This document shows positions 36,148 through 44,241 of a stretch of DNA of 64,000 nt, piece after piece (the stretch's first letter is position 1; each line of letters begins with the position of its first letter). Where the stretch lies: assembly GCF_900169265.1 (NCBI RefSeq), contig NZ_FXYX01000001.1:124001-188000 (forward strand), read 5' to 3'. The notes below the pieces were generated by a model. That model did no database searches and was not told the DNA's origin. It saw only the letters and a program-made list of their open reading frames with translations. Made by a program: the position numbers and the translations under genes. The DNA comes from Brevibacterium iodinum ATCC 49514. GTDB lineage: Bacteria; Actinomycetota; Actinomycetes; Actinomycetales; Brevibacteriaceae.

Positions 36148-37503
36148 CTATCGCTTCAATCCACGCTTCAGCCGAGTCCTCACACTTCGCAGGAGCGACT
36201 GCGGCTGTGTGCGACCGGACTGTCCAACGGACGGTTTCACTGCGTTTGCGGCAATCTTGTCCTGGTAGAAGCCATACGATCGACGAAGCTTACGTCGCAT
36301 CTTCTCTTGGTATTGCTTACGTGATGTACCCGCATAGCGTGGCAGCTTCTCTCGGAGCTCCTCAAGTGAGTAGGGTTCGATCTGTTCGCTGGGCTTGAGG
36401 ATGCCTTTCAATCCTGAGAACAGGGTTCGATAGACCGAGATCATGAAATCGTCGTCCTTCTCCACGCCCTCGCTCATAGCTCTGTCGAGGGCGCTGAGAA
36501 CTGTCGAAGGCTTCCAATCTGCCGACTCCAGCGCTCGTTCCGGATAATCGACAGAACGATAGAAATCCGGAACCTTGAAATTCCACGTCAGCCCGATTGA
36601 AGGGATGTCGAAGGCGAACGAGGTGATCGACGCGTGAAGACGATAGGCGATGACACCATCACAGCTGCGAAGCTGTTCGATGAGCTCTTCTGGCGAGTTG
36701 AGAGTGACGGCAGCTTTCTTCCCCTGCACCCCGTGGTGTCGAACCAGAGAATCGAGGAAGATCTCATCGTCGAAATGACCAGTGGTGAACAGTCGATAGT
36801 CGTCGCCTCTCGCTGTCAGCTCGTCGATCACCCCAAGCCAGAAATTGCGCTGATCTGCTTCACTGAAAGGAATTCCGTTGTCGGGGAACACACCGGACCT
36901 GGTGACGACGAGGCCGATACGTTTCCGGCTGCGTCCAGGCGGATCGTCAATTGGACGCACCTTCTCAAACACCGAATCAGCGAAGACAGCGGGGTCAGAC
37001 ACGAGCGCTGTAGGAATCCCTGTCCCCTCAACATATTTCTGTGTCGATTCCAGATCGTCTCTGGTGGTGATCTGGCGAACGACGGGTTTCCTCAGCGCAC
37101 TCTGCAGCGCCAGCGAACGTTCGTCTGCGTCATTGTAGGGCTCCACGCCGATACTGGAGAAGAGCACAGGGACCCCGTACTCCTCGGCAAGTTCGACCGT
37201 CCGGATAGTTCGCCGGTAGAAGACTTGGTAGACGTAGTTGAATAATGGCGCTCCGCCGAAGACTACTACGTCAGCCCTGGAAATGGCACGTCGAGCCGAC
37301 TCGAGCAGAGACTCGTCACCCGTGCTCATGTATTTCTTGCTGATGATGCTGGCTGCTCGGCTGCGAACGATAAACGACTGTGATGCAATTCCAAGGTTCT
37401 CTGCAGCCGCTTTCAGCAGGCTGATTACAGAGGCTTCAATAATCTGATCACCGATATTGTCAGAATCTCGGTTAGTCAGCAGCAGAACTTCAGTGCGTGC
37501 CAC
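36148..37503 (-). CDS. polysaccharide pyruvyl transferase family protein (1)
   Basis: A 451-residue PF04230-type enzyme that transfers enolpyruvyl from PEP to make pyruvate ketals on surface glycans. The start VLLLTNRDSDNIGDQIIEASV carries the GDQ motif; further blocks are VVFGGAPLFNYVYQVFYRRTI, IGLVVTRSGVFPDNG, YRLFTTGHFDDEIF, CDGVIAYRLHASITSFAFDIPSIGLTWNFKV. The RLH segment is a family hallmark. A basic C-terminal tail of ~70 residues may contact polymer or membrane. The GTG at 37503 is preceded by AGAAAGAG; a TTG at 37530 touches the upstream stop. It is a tandem paralogue of the next gene. Confidence 0.85.
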   Translation of the reverse strand: MARTEVLLLTNRDSDNIGDQIIEASVISLLKAAAENLGIASQSFIVRSRAASIISKKYMSTGDESLLESARRAISRADVVVFGGAPLFNYVYQVFYRRTIRTVELAEEYGVPVLFSSIGVEPYNDADERSLALQSALRKPVVRQITTRDDLESTQKYVEGTGIPTALVSDPAVFADSVFEKVRPIDDPPGRSRKRIGLVVTRSGVFPDNGIPFSEADQRNFWLGVIDELTARGDDYRLFTTGHFDDEIFLDSLVRHHGVQGKKAAVTLNSPEELIEQLRSCDGVIAYRLHASITSFAFDIPSIGLTWNFKVPDFYRSVDYPERALESADWKPSTVLSALDRAMSEGVEKDDDFMISVYRTLFSGLKGILKPSEQIEPYSLEELREKLPRYAGTSRKQYQEKMRRKLRRSYGFYQDKIAANAVKPSVGQSGRTQPQSLLRSVRTRLKRGLKR

Positions 37504-37530
37504 GATTGGCTCTTTCTCTAGCGTCCACAA

Positions 37531-38955
37531 TCAATCCGTTGACTGTGCTTTGTCATATAGCTTCTGGTAGTTCTCGTAAGTACGACGCAGCTTCCGGTTG
37601 ACCTTATCGCGGTAGCCTTTGGGGCCAGTAGCCAACTGCCGGGGCATCCCTTCCCATAGCTCCGAGAATTCGTAGGGGGTTGCAGGATTGCCGGGAGCGA
37701 GCACGTCTCGGATCCCGTTAAACAGGGTGTTGTAGACGGACTTGAGGAATTCTTCGTCTTTGACGATGCCTTCCTTCATTGCGCGCTCGATCGCGGTAAC
37801 GACCTTCTCGGCTTGCCACTCTTCCGGACTCAGCGCGCGATCCCCATAGCCCACGGATTCGTAGAAATACGGCACCTTGAAGTTCCACGACAGTCCGATA
37901 GAGGGAACGCCGAGTGCAAACGACGTGATGCTCGCATGCAGCCGATATGCAATGACCCCGCTACACCCACGCAGTTCGCGAATGAGTTCGTCTGGAGAAT
38001 TCACCGTGACTGCAGCCTTTTTAGCCGGAATACCAGAGGACTTGATAAGGGTGTCGAGGAATACCTCATCTGAGAAATGCCCAGTGGTGAAGAGACGGTA
38101 GTCGTATCCCTTCTCTTCGAGCAGTGCGATCGTCTCGAGCCAGAATCTACGCTGATCATCTTCACTGAAGTCGATGCGGTTGTCAGCGAAAATTCCCGCC
38201 CTGGTGACAACCAGGCCGATACGTTGAGGCTTCGGCTTCGGTTCCGCAGCAACTGGCGCTTTGGCAACAGGTTGAATCGGGGCGGTCGCGGGCTTAGCCA
38301 CGTTGGATCCAGCTGACCGGGCGACAATGCTTTTGACGATTCGCTTGAGTTTCCGCTTTGCTCGCACGGGAACGGACGGCACTGGCTTAGGTGCCGGGGC
38401 AGGCTCAGGTTTCTTGCGATAAACGATATCGGCCAATACTGCGGGGTCGGCAACATGGGCAACCGGTACGTTTGTGCCTTCGGCATATTTGCGCAGTGAT
38501 TCGATGTCATCTCGCGTGGTGATCTGCCTGACCACCGGAAGTTCAAGCGCCTTTTTGAGAGCCTGGCTCTTTTCGTTCGTCGCATCGAACTTCTCCACAC
38601 CGATACTCGAGAAGATCACAGGCACGCCATACTCTTGCGCGAGTTCCAGAGTGACGATCGTTCGACGATAGAAATTCTGATAAGCATAGTTGAAGAGCGG
38701 GGCCCCACCGAAGATGATCAGATCAGCTTTCGAGATCTCGTCCCGAGCCGCTGTCAACAGCTCTGGGTCTTTGGTGGCCATGTATCTTCTCGAGATGATT
38801 CCTGCAGCACGGCTTGATATGACGAAGTCATCGGTGCCGAAGCCAAGATTCTTCATCACGCCTTTGATGATGGACAGGACTGTGGCCTCGATGATCTGGT
38901 CTCCGACATTGTCCGAATCACGGTTTGTCAGCAGAAGAATTCTGGTGGGGCTCAT
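37531..38955 (-). CDS. polysaccharide pyruvyl transferase family protein (2), with Pro/Ala/Lys insert
   Basis: A 474-residue paralogue of the downstream gene: ILLLTNRDSDNVGDQIIEATV, FGGAPLFNYAYQNFYRRTI, IGLVVTRAGIFADNR, YRLFTTGHFSDEVFLDTLI, CSGVIAYRLHASITSFALGVPSIGLSWNFKV. It differs by a ~55-residue Pro/Ala/Lys insertion (PEPAPAPKPVPSVPVRAKRK ... VAAEPKPKPQR, about residues 193-250), at the junction of the two half-domains. The insert is probably a flexible linker. The next gene downstream begins right after its stop, so the pair is cotranscribed. The substrate is probably a sugar or alditol of the wall polymer (inference). Confidence 0.85.
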   Translation of the reverse strand: MSPTRILLLTNRDSDNVGDQIIEATVLSIIKGVMKNLGFGTDDFVISSRAAGIISRRYMATKDPELLTAARDEISKADLIIFGGAPLFNYAYQNFYRRTIVTLELAQEYGVPVIFSSIGVEKFDATNEKSQALKKALELPVVRQITTRDDIESLRKYAEGTNVPVAHVADPAVLADIVYRKKPEPAPAPKPVPSVPVRAKRKLKRIVKSIVARSAGSNVAKPATAPIQPVAKAPVAAEPKPKPQRIGLVVTRAGIFADNRIDFSEDDQRRFWLETIALLEEKGYDYRLFTTGHFSDEVFLDTLIKSSGIPAKKAAVTVNSPDELIRELRGCSGVIAYRLHASITSFALGVPSIGLSWNFKVPYFYESVGYGDRALSPEEWQAEKVVTAIERAMKEGIVKDEEFLKSVYNTLFNGIRDVLAPGNPATPYEFSELWEGMPRQLATGPKGYRDKVNRKLRRTYENYQKLYDKAQSTD

Positions 38956-39056
38956 AGTCGTTCAGGTCTCCTCATCAATGCAACGATCAACGTCGTTACC
39001 GAGATTGTGGCACGTCGTGCCGGCTGGTGAGTGCAACAAGTATCGCGTGTTTTCTC

Positions 39057-40163
39057 TCAGACGATGACTGGACCATCTTCAAACGTCTGAATTGTCCGGG
39101 ATACGCCGTCGGCAAGCGATGTTCCTACGACCCAACCAAGACCGGTGAGCTTTGCTGCGTCCAAACCGAGTGAGGCAACCGGAGAAAACGATCGCCCGTC
39201 CTCCGGATTGACGAAATCCAGCTCGAGCTTCTTTTCCGGCCGTGCCGCGGCAAAGGTCTCAGCCAGCTCACGGATGCTGATGTTCCCAGCGGGATCGGCG
39301 ACGTTGTAGACCTGTTCCTCACCATGCAGATCGGCAAAGAACAGCCCCTCCACGGCGTCCGCAACGTACGTGTATGTCCGCGTCGCCGCACCGGCGCTCA
39401 TCATCCGCACATTGCGGCCGCTAACGACGTCGGCGAGGAAATCCGCCTGTACGCGACCGTCATCAAGGGCCATCCCAGGGCCATAAATATGCCCGAAACG
39501 CAGGCTAAGTCCCCTGATACCGAACTCATCAGCATAGGCAGCCAGCGCGGTCTCGGCGATGCGTTTGCCTTCTGAGTAACTGGCGCGCGGCGCGAAATGC
39601 TGCAACGTTCCCTCGTCGTCTTCGCTGATAAGGCCGCTGCCTTTGACCGCCCCGTAAACCTCCGACGAGGACAGAAGGACAAAGGACCTCCCGCGTGCGT
39701 CGACAAGAGCGTCAAGGAGGTTGATCGTTCCGAGGGTATTCGCCTTAAGAGTCGTGACGGGGGACGACTTATGTAAGCTCGGTCGAGCCGGAGAGGCGCC
39801 GTGGAAGATCGTCGAGAACTTGCGTTCGAAACTCTTCGTGTCGATGACATCGCCAGGCAGCAGGGTGAAATCTGAGCGCTCAATCGCGGAGCCGAATCGC
39901 TTTACTGCCTTGTGCCGGTTGCGCACCATTCCCGTGACATGGAGTCCGAGGTCGTAGGCATCGTTCGCGGCCAGCAGTGAACCGACAATGTACATCGGGA
40001 TCATGCCGGAGGCACCAGTAACGAGAATCTCCGCATTCCGGTACTGTTCCCATGGCAGCCGAGCCGAGGCGATGCGTGCGACGTCCTCGGAGAAGACAGG
40101 AGTGTCGAACAGAACGACGTCGGTAACTCCGGCCGTTGAGACGACCGCTCGCTCATCACTCAC
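39057..40163 (-). CDS. extended SDR paired with CDP-alditol cytidylyltransferase
   Basis: A 368-residue extended SDR: NAD-binding ILVTGASGMIPMYIVGSLLAAN (Pro in the third position after the usual GxxGxx), IFHGASPARPSLHKSS, the catalytic block LLSSSEVYG, YSEGKRIAE (YxxxK) and RFGHIYGPGM. Its start codon lies inside the end of the cytidylyltransferase gene, so the two are coupled. In pneumococcal mannitol- and other alditol-containing capsules an SDR/cytidylyltransferase pair makes the activated alditol, so it may reduce a ketose phosphate to an alditol phosphate. An ordinary sugar-nucleotide epimerase role is the alternative. Confidence 0.75.
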   Translation of the reverse strand: MSDERAVVSTAGVTDVVLFDTPVFSEDVARIASARLPWEQYRNAEILVTGASGMIPMYIVGSLLAANDAYDLGLHVTGMVRNRHKAVKRFGSAIERSDFTLLPGDVIDTKSFERKFSTIFHGASPARPSLHKSSPVTTLKANTLGTINLLDALVDARGRSFVLLSSSEVYGAVKGSGLISEDDEGTLQHFAPRASYSEGKRIAETALAAYADEFGIRGLSLRFGHIYGPGMALDDGRVQADFLADVVSGRNVRMMSAGAATRTYTYVADAVEGLFFADLHGEEQVYNVADPAGNISIRELAETFAAARPEKKLELDFVNPEDGRSFSPVASLGLDAAKLTGLGWVVGTSLADGVSRTIQTFEDGPVIV

Positions 40164-40878
40164 CGCCGAAGGCCTCCCTGTCCTCGATGAGCGTGAGGAA
40201 GGTCCGGCACACGTAGTAGTCCGAGGCAGTAGTGATCTTAATATTCGTCCGCGGCCCTTCGACTCGGTGCACGGTATATCCGAAACCGTTCATGAGCGTG
40301 CATGTGTCGATAGAGTCGTTCTCCCCTTCAGCGACAGCACGGTCGTATCCTGCAAGGACGTCCTTGAGCGGGAATGTCTGCGGGGCCTGGGCGGTCCACA
40401 ACGGGTCCCGAGGAATGACCTCTTTGATGCCGGCGCCTTCTTCGACGACGACTGTCTCTGTCATCTTCGTACAGGTAACTGCCGAACCGAATTCACGAGC
40501 ACTCTCTATGTTCCGTGAGACGAGGTCTGCATCGATTAAGGGACGGACACCGTCGTGGATGAGCACGATGCTGTCCGGGTCATTGTGTTCAGCGACGACC
40601 TTGAGCGCATTGTGTCGCGATTCCTGGCCTGTCGATCCGCCGTCGACGATCCATTGCACCTTGTCCAGCTCGTAACGTTTGACCAGGCGTTCCAGGTGTT
40701 CCCGATACTGCGGAAGAATGGCCACGGCAATGGCATCGATCTCGGGATGCTGCTGGAAGATGTCGAGCGTGTGCACGATCACCGGTCGGCCGTGGATCTC
40801 CAAGAACTGCTTCGGACGTGAGCTGTGCGCCATTCGAGCGCCGACGCCTCCTGCGAAGACTACTGCGATGTTTGCCAT
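40156..40878 (-). CDS. IspD/TarI-family cytidylyltransferase (CDP-alditol synthesis)
   Basis: A 240-residue enzyme: IAVVFAGGVGARMAHSSRPKQFLEIHGRPVIVHTL (CTP-binding loop), IVLIHDGVRPLID, TQAPQTFPLKDVL-type AQAPQTFPLKDVLAGYDRA, NIKITTASDYYV. These are shared by IspD and the ribitol-5-phosphate enzyme TarI. The position between a TagF-type polymerase and an SDR within a teichoic-acid-like locus argues for CDP-ribitol, CDP-mannitol or a related activated alditol, rather than the isoprenoid pathway. It overlaps both neighbours (19 bases upstream, 8 downstream), indicating tight translational coupling. Confidence 0.8.
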   Translation of the reverse strand: MANIAVVFAGGVGARMAHSSRPKQFLEIHGRPVIVHTLDIFQQHPEIDAIAVAILPQYREHLERLVKRYELDKVQWIVDGGSTGQESRHNALKVVAEHNDPDSIVLIHDGVRPLIDADLVSRNIESAREFGSAVTCTKMTETVVVEEGAGIKEVIPRDPLWTAQAPQTFPLKDVLAGYDRAVAEGENDSIDTCTLMNGFGYTVHRVEGPRTNIKITTASDYYVCRTFLTLIEDREAFGGE

Positions 40879-42638
40879 TGGTTCTCCTCGTCCTCTTCTT
40901 CGGTCTTATAGCTGCCGTCGGAATCGTTGTCCGTCGGGTCGTTGAGCTGGTCTTCTTGCCCGGGCGCGCCGGGATCTTCCTCACCGACACGTTCGGACAT
41001 ACGGTGATCTTCGTCTTCGGAAGGCACCTGTGGTTCCGTGGCAGGCTCGCTGAGGATGAGCGTGTCGATCACTCGGTCGGAGTTGTTCGTGTCCACGTAG
41101 TCGAAGTTCTCTTTGACGAACTCCTTCGTCGCTTCGTTGCTCAACTGGGGACGGCGGAGCAGTTCGACGAGTTCGTCGAAGGTCGTAGCGATGCTTCCCG
41201 GGGCGGCTTCCCGGTAGTCTTTGTGCATTCCTCGCGTCGCAGAATAGGTATCGAGATCGTAGGCGAAGAAGATCATCGGGCGCTCGAGCAGCGAATACTC
41301 GTAGATGACCGACGAGTAGTCAGTGATGAGCACGTCCGAGATGAGCATCAGATCGTTGGTGTCCGCGCAAGACGCGACGTCGATGAGTCGGTCGCTGAAT
41401 TCCTGTGGGATCGGAGCCGGATCAGGCACGAAATGATGCTGTCGGAACAGCACGACGGAATCGTCGCCGCACGACTCGTACAGCTCCCGGAAATCGATCT
41501 GGTCGTAGTCGTAGTGGGCGTCTCCGGAGCCGCGACCGCGGAAAGTAGGAGCAAAGAGGATCTTCCTCTTGCCTTTCGCCGTCGGGAACTGCTTTTCGAA
41601 GTCGACACGGACCTCTTCTGCACGTCCTTCTCTAAGGAAACCGTCGATACGAGGCAGACCGGTCGCGAGGACTGCTTCTCTCTCGATGCCGAAAGCTTCG
41701 CTGTAGACATCCCGCAAGTGCTGGGAACCGCAGATGGCATACGAATAGAGGCGATGGGCGTTTCGCAGATTCGGTGAACCGTACTGCCCGAAGCGGCTGT
41801 AGCCCACTGACTTGAATCCGCTTCCTGCGTGCCACAGCTGGATGATCTTCTGTTCATCTCGGTTGCCCAGGTCCTTGAGGATGGCGAAGTAGTCATCGAT
41901 GAGGATGGTGTTCGCTTTGCCCATCTCCCACGCCAGCGCGAACGCACTCTGGCGGCTGCTGGTGCGGCCGGTACGGAACGAATAGCCGAAGTTGAATTGC
42001 GAATCGAGACCGCGTTCGAGCATGCGGTCATGTACGGCTTTGAGGTTGCCCTGCATATTCGGACGGGCCTCGGAGGCGAACAAGATGTTGCTTCCATCAG
42101 ACGGCCGTTTGTAAGCAGAGATGGAGAATACGGTGCGCAGAGCCTTCCGCTTGGTCTTCGTCCACTTCTTGCGTGCCTTCGACTTCAGGCGTGCCACTTT
42201 GGACGAGGGCTTGCCCCCGGAACGTCCGAAGGAATACGTGCGCATGAGGAAATATGGAGCCGCCTCGTCGTCGGAGATGCCGAACGTCACAGTGTATGCG
42301 GAGAAGTTCTTGTTGTAGACGAATGCTCGTGAAGCGTCCCCGAGCTCTTCAGATCTCGCCAAGGGGTAGGCGGCAGGAAGGTTCTCTTCCCCGCGTCGAG
42401 CCACGAGGTAGTACGTCCCATTGGGAACCTGAGCACGACGATTGAACTGGGTCACGTTGATCGTGAGCTCGTAACGCCCCTCCCCCAGAGGTTCTGCACG
42501 AACCGGGAGTTCGACCTCATAAGGTCGCGAGTTCGGGGTCAGGAAAAACGAGTCAGGGGCATCGCCGGAAACCCTGACGACAAATGTCAGAATCACACGT
42601 TCCCACGAGATTCTTTCAATTGTCAGCTCATCTACCAC
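40860..42638 (-). CDS. CDP-glycerol/CDP-alditol phosphotransferase (TagF/TarL-like) with acidic tail
   Basis: A 592-residue wall-polymer polymerase-type enzyme. Residues ~1-110 form a beta-rich Ig-like domain, and the catalytic domain follows with KIIQLWHAGSGFKSVGYSRFGQYGSPN, RKILFAPTFRGRG, and MLISDVLITDYSSVIYEYSLLERPMIFFAYD, the CDP-Glyphos_transf signature. It would add glycerol- or alditol-phosphate units from the CDP donor to a membrane-linked chain. The last ~60 residues are strongly acidic (SEDEDHRMSERVGEEDPGAP ... EEEDEENQWQ) and run over the cytidylyltransferase start. It heads the SDR/TarI operon. Confidence 0.85.
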   Translation of the reverse strand: MVDELTIERISWERVILTFVVRVSGDAPDSFFLTPNSRPYEVELPVRAEPLGEGRYELTINVTQFNRRAQVPNGTYYLVARRGEENLPAAYPLARSEELGDASRAFVYNKNFSAYTVTFGISDDEAAPYFLMRTYSFGRSGGKPSSKVARLKSKARKKWTKTKRKALRTVFSISAYKRPSDGSNILFASEARPNMQGNLKAVHDRMLERGLDSQFNFGYSFRTGRTSSRQSAFALAWEMGKANTILIDDYFAILKDLGNRDEQKIIQLWHAGSGFKSVGYSRFGQYGSPNLRNAHRLYSYAICGSQHLRDVYSEAFGIEREAVLATGLPRIDGFLREGRAEEVRVDFEKQFPTAKGKRKILFAPTFRGRGSGDAHYDYDQIDFRELYESCGDDSVVLFRQHHFVPDPAPIPQEFSDRLIDVASCADTNDLMLISDVLITDYSSVIYEYSLLERPMIFFAYDLDTYSATRGMHKDYREAAPGSIATTFDELVELLRRPQLSNEATKEFVKENFDYVDTNNSDRVIDTLILSEPATEPQVPSEDEDHRMSERVGEEDPGAPGQEDQLNDPTDNDSDGSYKTEEEDEENQWQTSQ

Positions 42639-42884
42639 AGGTTCCCCTCACCAGCATGATTTTGCAATGCTGACGCAACTCGTTCACTCTCAATTAACGT
42701 TGATAGCCTAGCAGTTTGCCTGTGGCAGTCGGTAACTCAACGACACGCCCGCGGACCGCATCCGAGCCGATGGCTTCGTGTTCTCATGGGCAGTCATGAA
42801 ACGATATTCTGGCCGAGTCGTCGGTTGCATCTAAGGCATTGAGCCGTTGCGAATCCGAATTCACAACTGCAAGGAGTTCGAACA

Positions 42885-44165
42885 GTGGCTAACCCGGTCC
42901 GATGGGTCGCACGTACCGCGTTGCGTTCTAGCGCGTGGAAACGCACCAGCAAATGGATCAGGGGCGCTGAGAAGTGGAACCGCCTCGAAGACGAATATGA
43001 CGGCAGCTATGTCAAAGCCGATGTCGTCGTCTACTTCGGTGACCGCAGCTCGAAGTTCTACCAACTCGAACAGTGGATCCCGGTCCTCGAGGAGCTCCAT
43101 AAGGAGCACAGGGTCGTCATCGTCGTGCGAAAAGGTTCAGCCTTGACCAGCGTGCTGGAAACCACTCACCTCCCCGTGGTGTTCAAACGAAGGTTCGATC
43201 CCCTGCAGACCTTCTACCACGCCAATGACTTCAAGCTCGCTCTTTACGTCAACAACGGAATGACGAATTTCCAGTCGCTCAGCTTTGCTCCGATGGTCCA
43301 TGTCCACGTCAATCATGGTGAGTCCGACAAGCTGAGCATGGTGTCAAATCAGGCCAAGGCCTATGACAAGGTCTTCATTGCCGGCGAGGCCGCTGTTGAA
43401 CGACACCGCAGGGCTCTCATCGACTTTGATGAATCCCAGCTAGTCCGAGTCGGCCGGCCCCAATTGGATATCGAAAGGCCGCTCGAGCTCGAACCTTCGT
43501 CGGCCAGGACGATCATGTATGCGCCCACGTGGGAGGGCGAGAATGATGCGAACAACTACACCTCGGTCGATCGCTTTGGTCCGCAGATCGTCGAAGCCGC
43601 CCTCCGGATTCCCGGTGCGCGTCTGATCTACAAACCCCATCCGCGCGTCGAGACGTCCAAAGACCCGTACATGGTCGAAGCGAATGCGCGGATCCTCAAT
43701 CTCATCGAGGCTGCCAACGCGTCCATCGACGACGAGACTCTGCAACACCAGGTGCTCATGCAGGGAGACATCCTCGGCATGTTCGACACGGTCGACCTGC
43801 TCATCACCGATATCTCCAGCGTCGGACTCGACTTCCTCTATCTCCACCCGGATAAGCCGCTCGTTCTCACCGACCGTCGCGGTGACACCGAATCACTCAA
43901 TGCCGAGGCGCCGATCAGCCGCGCCGCGCCCCTCATCAACGATGAGTCGATCGGAAGTGTCGAATCGCTGCTCAAGGAGATGCTCGTGCGCGATTCTTCA
44001 GCAGAGATCAGGCATGAACTCCGCCGCCACTATTTCGGCGACGGCGAACCAGGATCATCGACCGTTCTGTTCACCGAGGCGGTGTCCAGGCTGATCGCCG
44101 ATCGTACGGCTGCGCTGCAGAGCTACCACACCGAGAGCGTCAACGCCGAGGCCGACGACGAATAG
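42885..44165 (+). CDS. CDP-glycerol glycerophosphotransferase family protein
   Basis: A 426-residue TagB/TagF-type enzyme: VVVYFGDRSSKFYQLEQWIPVLEE, LALYVNNGMTNFQSL, VHVNHGESDKLSMVSNQAKAYDKVFIAGEAA, MYAPTWEGENDAN, RLIYKPHPRVETS, LLITDISSVGLDFLY. The NHGESDK histidine and the DISS segment are the catalytic and CDP-binding blocks. The GTG start follows AAGGAG at good spacing. It is divergent from the TagF-like gene and convergent with the GT4 gene. It closely resembles the enzyme at 53527, so the two may be primer and polymerase or act on different acceptors. Confidence 0.85.
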   Translation: MANPVRWVARTALRSSAWKRTSKWIRGAEKWNRLEDEYDGSYVKADVVVYFGDRSSKFYQLEQWIPVLEELHKEHRVVIVVRKGSALTSVLETTHLPVVFKRRFDPLQTFYHANDFKLALYVNNGMTNFQSLSFAPMVHVHVNHGESDKLSMVSNQAKAYDKVFIAGEAAVERHRRALIDFDESQLVRVGRPQLDIERPLELEPSSARTIMYAPTWEGENDANNYTSVDRFGPQIVEAALRIPGARLIYKPHPRVETSKDPYMVEANARILNLIEAANASIDDETLQHQVLMQGDILGMFDTVDLLITDISSVGLDFLYLHPDKPLVLTDRRGDTESLNAEAPISRAAPLINDESIGSVESLLKEMLVRDSSAEIRHELRRHYFGDGEPGSSTVLFTEAVSRLIADRTAALQSYHTESVNAEADDE

Positions 44166-44241
44166 TCGCGACCGGACTCGGCCAGCGGGTCATCGCCGCG
44201 GTCAGCGCGTCACCGGAACAGGCGGACGCCAGAAGCTCGAA

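Noticed and set aside
40156-40878. Cytidylyltransferase as the isoprenoid enzyme IspD
   Set aside because: The fold is shared, but tight coupling with a TagF-like polymerase and an SDR, and no IspF neighbour, favour alditol activation; not excluded by sequence alone.
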